In this document: positions 30,525-33,982 of the stretch, in pieces
Layout of the letters: every line of letters begins with the position of its first letter
How positions within the stretch are numbered: the stretch's first letter is position 1
NCBI GenBank assembly: GCA_001687465.1
Contig: LVLI01000544.1
Span: 1 to 33,982, forward strand
Direction of reading: 5' to 3'
DNA: 33,982 bases
Source: Halocafeteria seosinensis
Taxonomy: Eukaryota; Sar; Bigyra; Bicosoecida
Notes under the pieces: generated by a model
Database searches by the model: none
Told to the model about the DNA's origin: nothing
Seen by the model: the letters and a program-made list of their open reading frames with translations, nothing else
Position numbers and translations under genes: made by a program

Positions 30525-31895
30525 CTTAGGACAATTGCTCTCTGACGTCCACACCGGTCCTATTCCGATTAATACTACAATACAACACTAACGGTGTCCA
30601 ATACGCCCGTGTACAGTAGCTGACTGAATCGAGTACCACTGGTCGGAGCTGATGGACGTGAGTCCCTGGCTTCACTATACTTTCCAATTGGCACTGTGAT
30701 TTGGCAGCGTTGGTGTTAATCTGGCAAAAGTGGGTCCACTACATACTGGTATACACTGTAGTTTGAGTCACTGTGTGGCGAAGTGTAAGACTGCCAAACC
30801 CAGCTCAAGTCGACGAGCCCTACCGGTACTGTACATTCCGATGAGTGGATTCAGTTTTCTCTCAGTAATGTAACTCTGTGTAACAACAGAAGTTTCAAAA
30901 TATTTCTTTGGCTTTTTCGGAAACTCGGGAGACCAGAGACTGGTTTAAATCGTAAAAGACTCCCGAGTCATTGAGAGAGTCGAGCTTGTCAAACAAGTAT
31001 ACAGAATAGGGCTAAGAGGGGCCGAAACAGATCCACTACAAGTTTGGTTTCATTTTCTGTATCCAAGGTGGTATTCATTAACCTGCCAAACGACGAGTGC
31101 CTTCTGCTTTTGAAATTGGATGAGAAGCGAAAAACTTTCCGGGGCTTAAACGGTAAGCCGTGAACCGCTCTGAGCGGTCCCCTGCTCCACGATACGCCTT
31201 TGCTCATTATTTTGAAGTGTTTAGGATTGCTATTTGCATTGCAGCAGTTGGTCTACACTCCCCTTAGTAGTCAGTGCCGGTTGCTCCGAGGAGTTCATAC
31301 CACGAGGGAGCCGCGTGGCAAATTGACAATCGCTTGTCGTTTCTGTTTGAATCGTGTTTGCCCTGGGCAATGAGCACGCAATTAGCTCGATAGGAGGGGA
31401 TTTCAAACCAAAGGTACGTCTAAGGAGCTAAATTACAGCACTGGCACGGCTCATTGGTATCCATATATGCCAAAGAGGACTCGTTGTGGCCCTTTTTTTT
31501 ATAACGATCGTCGGCAACGCTTGTGTCCCCGGGGTCCTAGGCTCTGTTGTGGCCCACAAGAGACTCATTTCGAATCTATAGCAAGTAAAAGGCACCCTAA
31601 ATTGGTATTATCGATGGAATACATGCCATCGGCAAGGCTTAAGTGGATGGAAATGAGAAACGTACTCTCCACGGAGTTGAAGTTGTCCGGAGGAGAGGAT
31701 AGAAATGCACCCGTATATCTCAGATATGAAGCCCAAAAATGTTGAGTATGACAAACTAATGTCGCTAATTCTTTGGTTTCGCCTACAGGCTTTGAAGAGC
31801 GCTTCGGCATTTGCACTTCGTCCGGGCAGGGAAGACGAGTTATCGAGCTGCAGCTTTACTCATGGACCACAAAGCGCTCCAATTAAGACGAAGAC
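30525..31895. other. Intergenic, upstream of the second GLUG gene
   Basis: Short frames only, on both strands; the longest (31467-31745 +) shows no domain. ACCGGT palindromes occur near 30553 and 30823, and a T-run at about 31492. An in-frame TAA 12 bases before the ATG at 31896 marks the end of this region. No RNA gene was recognised. Confidence 0.45.
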
Positions 31896-33982
31896 ATGAA
31901 AACAAACAAGGACAGAAACTCCCGTCAAGGGTTTGCTTGGTCTGGCAACTCCTCAATCTTCCCGGTATTTCTGCTTCTCTTTAGCTTCCTCCTGGCACGT
32001 TCGGAGGCCAATGACCTTCGTTCGTGGATTATTGAGGGCAATGAGCAATGCATCACGTACACTGCGGCTACCAGTACCTTCGAAATGCACTGTATGGTCA
32101 TCTGGAAAACGAACTACAATAGAACGTCTCATGTGACACTGCAGCCCAATGAAGTGTTCGAGGGGCACGGAAATACAATTGACCTAAACGAAATACAAGA
32201 ATTCGATGGCCTCATCAAGGTGGATGAAAGTGTCGTTTCCATATCTCAGGCCGTGATGGTGCGAAATGTCCATATGGAAGGAGGCAGTACAAGCTTTGGT
32301 GGAGGTTTTATTATTCAATCAGGTCAATCCTACTTTCAAGTCGAAGACTGCAGCTCTTCAGGGAGTATAGAGGAAGAGGGAGGTGGTATTTGTGGTTCCC
32401 ACTGTGGAAACGACGGTTTTATTCAAATTTGGACGTCTTCTTCTCATGGGGCGCTGTTTGGCACTGGAGCTGGAGGGATTGCTGGCAAGCGAACAGGTGC
32501 AGGAACGCAAGGATCTGCCGATATCGATGGATGCTTTTCGACTGGACATGTTTTTGGTAACAGTGCTGGTGGAATTTGCGGAAGTGAGTCGGGAGCATCG
32601 GGCGGAATGGTGCATGTTATCAGGTCACACTCGTCGGGGGACATTATGGGAGGATTTGCTGGCGGAATTCTCGGAGAGTCGGCAGGATCCAGCGGAGGCG
32701 GTGCAAACGTTTCTGAGTGCTATTCCACGGGGCGTATCAATGGCGAGGCCAGCGGTGGTATTTTGGGAGCCCGTGCCGGAAGTTTCAGCGGAAGTGTGTA
32801 CGTTCGCGATGTTTATTCAACGGGAACCATTGATAGCTCCGCCACGGGGGGTATTTTTGGAGCACAAACAGCTGATGACGGGAGTGTTGTGTTGGAAAAT
32901 GCCTACGCCAGTGGCACTGTTTTAAATCCCCAATCTAGTGGAGGCATTGTTGGATCCATCGAGTCTGTTGTTCAGCTCCTCCGAATTGAGTACTGTGTAT
33001 ACAATGGANCGTCACCGGACCCAACCAATACAGAGCCTGTTAAAGTAGCTGGTACTGGTGAAGGGAGTATTACCCTGATCGAGGGTCTCTCAGACGATTT
33101 AGAGCTGATCCGTGGCCAGCTCTACCACTATAATGGTATTCAACGTTGGGCTGATAGCATCTGGATTCTTAACGGAACCTCTAACTTTCCAATCTTACGT
33201 TTCCAAATGTTTGACGATCCAAAAGACGGACTCCCAATCCGTGGTGGTGACATTCGTGAGTTCATCCTTGAAGGCCAAGAGCCGTGTATTCAGTACAGTG
33301 CTGCGTCCCTAACTTTTGAGATGACGTGTGATATTATCTGGTCACAACGTTACAACCAGAGCGCTTTCATTCTGTTGAAAGCCAGCGAAACATTTGAAGG
33401 ACGAGGGCACTCTATTGATATGGATAATATCTTTGGCTTCGATGGATTGATCGATGTGGGTGAAACCACGATCGTCAGTGTAGATCAAAGTATAAACATC
33501 CGTGATGTTCATCTGAAGGGAGGGAGTACCAGTTTTGGGGGAGGTTTCATTGTACGATCGAGCCAATCATTTTTCCGTGTTGAACGATGTAGCTCTTCAG
33601 GGAGTATAGAGGAAGAGGGAGGTGGTATTTGTGGTTCCCACTGTGGAAACGACGGTTTTATTCAAATTTGGACGTCTTCTTCTCATGGGGCGCTGTTTGG
33701 CACTGGAGCTGGAGGGATTGCTGGCAAGCGAACAGGTGCAGGAACGCAAGGATCTGCCGATATCGATGGATGCTTTTCGACTGGACATGTTTTTGGTAAC
33801 AGTGCTGGTGGAATTTGCGGAAGTGAGTCGGGAGCATCGGGCGGAATGGTGCATGTTGTCAGGTCACACTCGTCGGGGGACATTATGGGAGGATTTGCTG
33901 GCGGAATTCTCGGAGAGTCGGCAGGATCCAGCGGAGGCGGTGCAAACGTTTCTGAGTGCTATTCCACAGGGCATATCAATGG
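31896..33982 (+). CDS. Multi-module GLUG-repeat surface protein (partial, 3' end beyond window)
   Basis: 695 codons, open to the window edge. The ATG at 31896 follows an in-frame TAA and starts a signal peptide (FPVFLLLFSFLLARSEA) ending just before NDLRSW, homologous to NATDLR of the gene at 18282. Module 1 has a cysteine module (EQCITY, FEMHC, IWKTNYN, ETFEG-like EVFEG), seven GLUG repeats (about 150-365; CFSTGHVFGNSAGGICG) and a cap (GQLYHYNGIQRW ... FPILRFQ). Module 2 begins near 33270 (EPCIQY, FEMTC, IIWSQRYN) and runs into GLUG repeats again. Module length is 413 residues. Position 33009 is an undetermined base (n), the first base of a codon, so one residue is unknown. Downstream LamG, stalk or anchor domains are expected by analogy but not visible. 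Likely a secreted or anchored surface protein related to the gene at 18282. Confidence 0.85.
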   Translation, partial: MKTNKDRNSRQGFAWSGNSSIFPVFLLLFSFLLARSEANDLRSWIIEGNEQCITYTAATSTFEMHCMVIWKTNYNRTSHVTLQPNEVFEGHGNTIDLNEIQEFDGLIKVDESVVSISQAVMVRNVHMEGGSTSFGGGFIIQSGQSYFQVEDCSSSGSIEEEGGGICGSHCGNDGFIQIWTSSSHGALFGTGAGGIAGKRTGAGTQGSADIDGCFSTGHVFGNSAGGICGSESGASGGMVHVIRSHSSGDIMGGFAGGILGESAGSSGGGANVSECYSTGRINGEASGGILGARAGSFSGSVYVRDVYSTGTIDSSATGGIFGAQTADDGSVVLENAYASGTVLNPQSSGGIVGSIESVVQLLRIEYCVYNGXSPDPTNTEPVKVAGTGEGSITLIEGLSDDLELIRGQLYHYNGIQRWADSIWILNGTSNFPILRFQMFDDPKDGLPIRGGDIREFILEGQEPCIQYSAASLTFEMTCDIIWSQRYNQSAFILLKASETFEGRGHSIDMDNIFGFDGLIDVGETTIVSVDQSINIRDVHLKGGSTSFGGGFIVRSSQSFFRVERCSSSGSIEEEGGGICGSHCGNDGFIQIWTSSSHGALFGTGAGGIAGKRTGAGTQGSADIDGCFSTGHVFGNSAGGICGSESGASGGMVHVVRSHSSGDIMGGFAGGILGESAGSSGGGANVSECYSTGHIN
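32352..32743 (+). repeat. Near-identical direct repeat, copy 1
   Basis: These 392 bases in GLUG module 1 match 33591-33982 at an offset of exactly 1239 bp (413 codons). I count three mismatches: 32619 A/G, 32729 G/A and 32734 G/A. Just left of the boundary the two modules are strongly diverged. Confidence 0.9.
33591..33982 (+). repeat. Near-identical direct repeat, copy 2 (cut by window end)
   Basis: Second copy, in module 2, in the same frame as copy 1. Its right end is not visible. The differences from copy 1 change Ile to Val and Arg to His, plus one silent site. Confidence 0.9.

Noticed and set aside
32383-32925. 180-codon plus-strand frame in the last gene
   Set aside because: It is out of frame with the GLUG repeats; the true frame starts at 31896 and stays open to the window end.
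1-33982. CRISPR array, operon structure or phage genes
   Set aside because: No spaced direct repeats of CRISPR type. The GT-AG introns, long spacers and signal-peptide surface proteins are eukaryotic.

Overview
This window is nuclear DNA of a microbial eukaryote. Two genes are interrupted by short GT-AG introns (11 in total, 62-79 bp), reading frames are separated by long non-coding spacers, and both strands are used with no operon-like packing. The combination of ribonuclease-inhibitor-type LRR proteins, a TmcB/TmcC-like multi-membrane protein, GLUG-repeat surface proteins and a large cysteine-rich multi-membrane receptor-like protein suggests a stramenopile, quite possibly a diatom. That placement is inference; no marker gene here fixes the taxon.

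Layout. 0.46-1.23 kb (-): short LRR protein with a predicted N-myristoylation signal. 2.0-3.7 kb (-): four-exon gene of unknown family, with a mitochondrial-type leader, one membrane segment and helical repeats. 4.7-5.0 kb (+): remnant resembling the C-terminus of a non-LTR reverse transcriptase. 5.19-6.40 kb (+): longer paralogue of the first LRR gene. 7.34-13.02 kb (+): nine-exon, about 1,701-residue TmcB/TmcC-like membrane protein, rebuilt here from its splice sites. 13.39-15.66 kb (-): intronless OafA-like acyltransferase-3/SGNH protein of bacterial architecture, convergent with the previous gene. 15.7-16.7 kb (+): frameshifted remnant of a gene ending in a Ser/Thr/Pro-rich stalk. 18.28-21.52 kb (+): type I surface protein (cysteine module, 11 GLUG repeats, LamG-like domain, repeated stalk, membrane anchor). 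23.43-28.38 kb (+): 1,648-residue receptor-like protein with N-terminal SPSPLL repeats, a cysteine-rich region and about eight membrane segments. 29.16-30.52 kb (+): intronless 12-TPR protein. 31.90 kb to the window end (+): second, multi-module GLUG surface protein, cut by the end.

The right half (15.7-34 kb) reads as a cluster of secreted or surface genes, all on the + strand apart from the acyltransferase at its left edge, with only the TPR gene out of character. Most notable is the last gene. Two 413-residue modules that are clearly diverged in their N-terminal part switch abruptly to about 99% nucleotide identity over at least 392 bp, which suggests a recent gene-conversion or duplication event, or an assembly artefact. 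The two GLUG genes also share a cysteine-bearing module of about 100 residues before the repeats, present three times in this window, which I do not recognise as a named domain.

Limits: introns were placed by eye from splice consensus and reading-frame continuity. No database search was possible, so family names rest on motif recognition.
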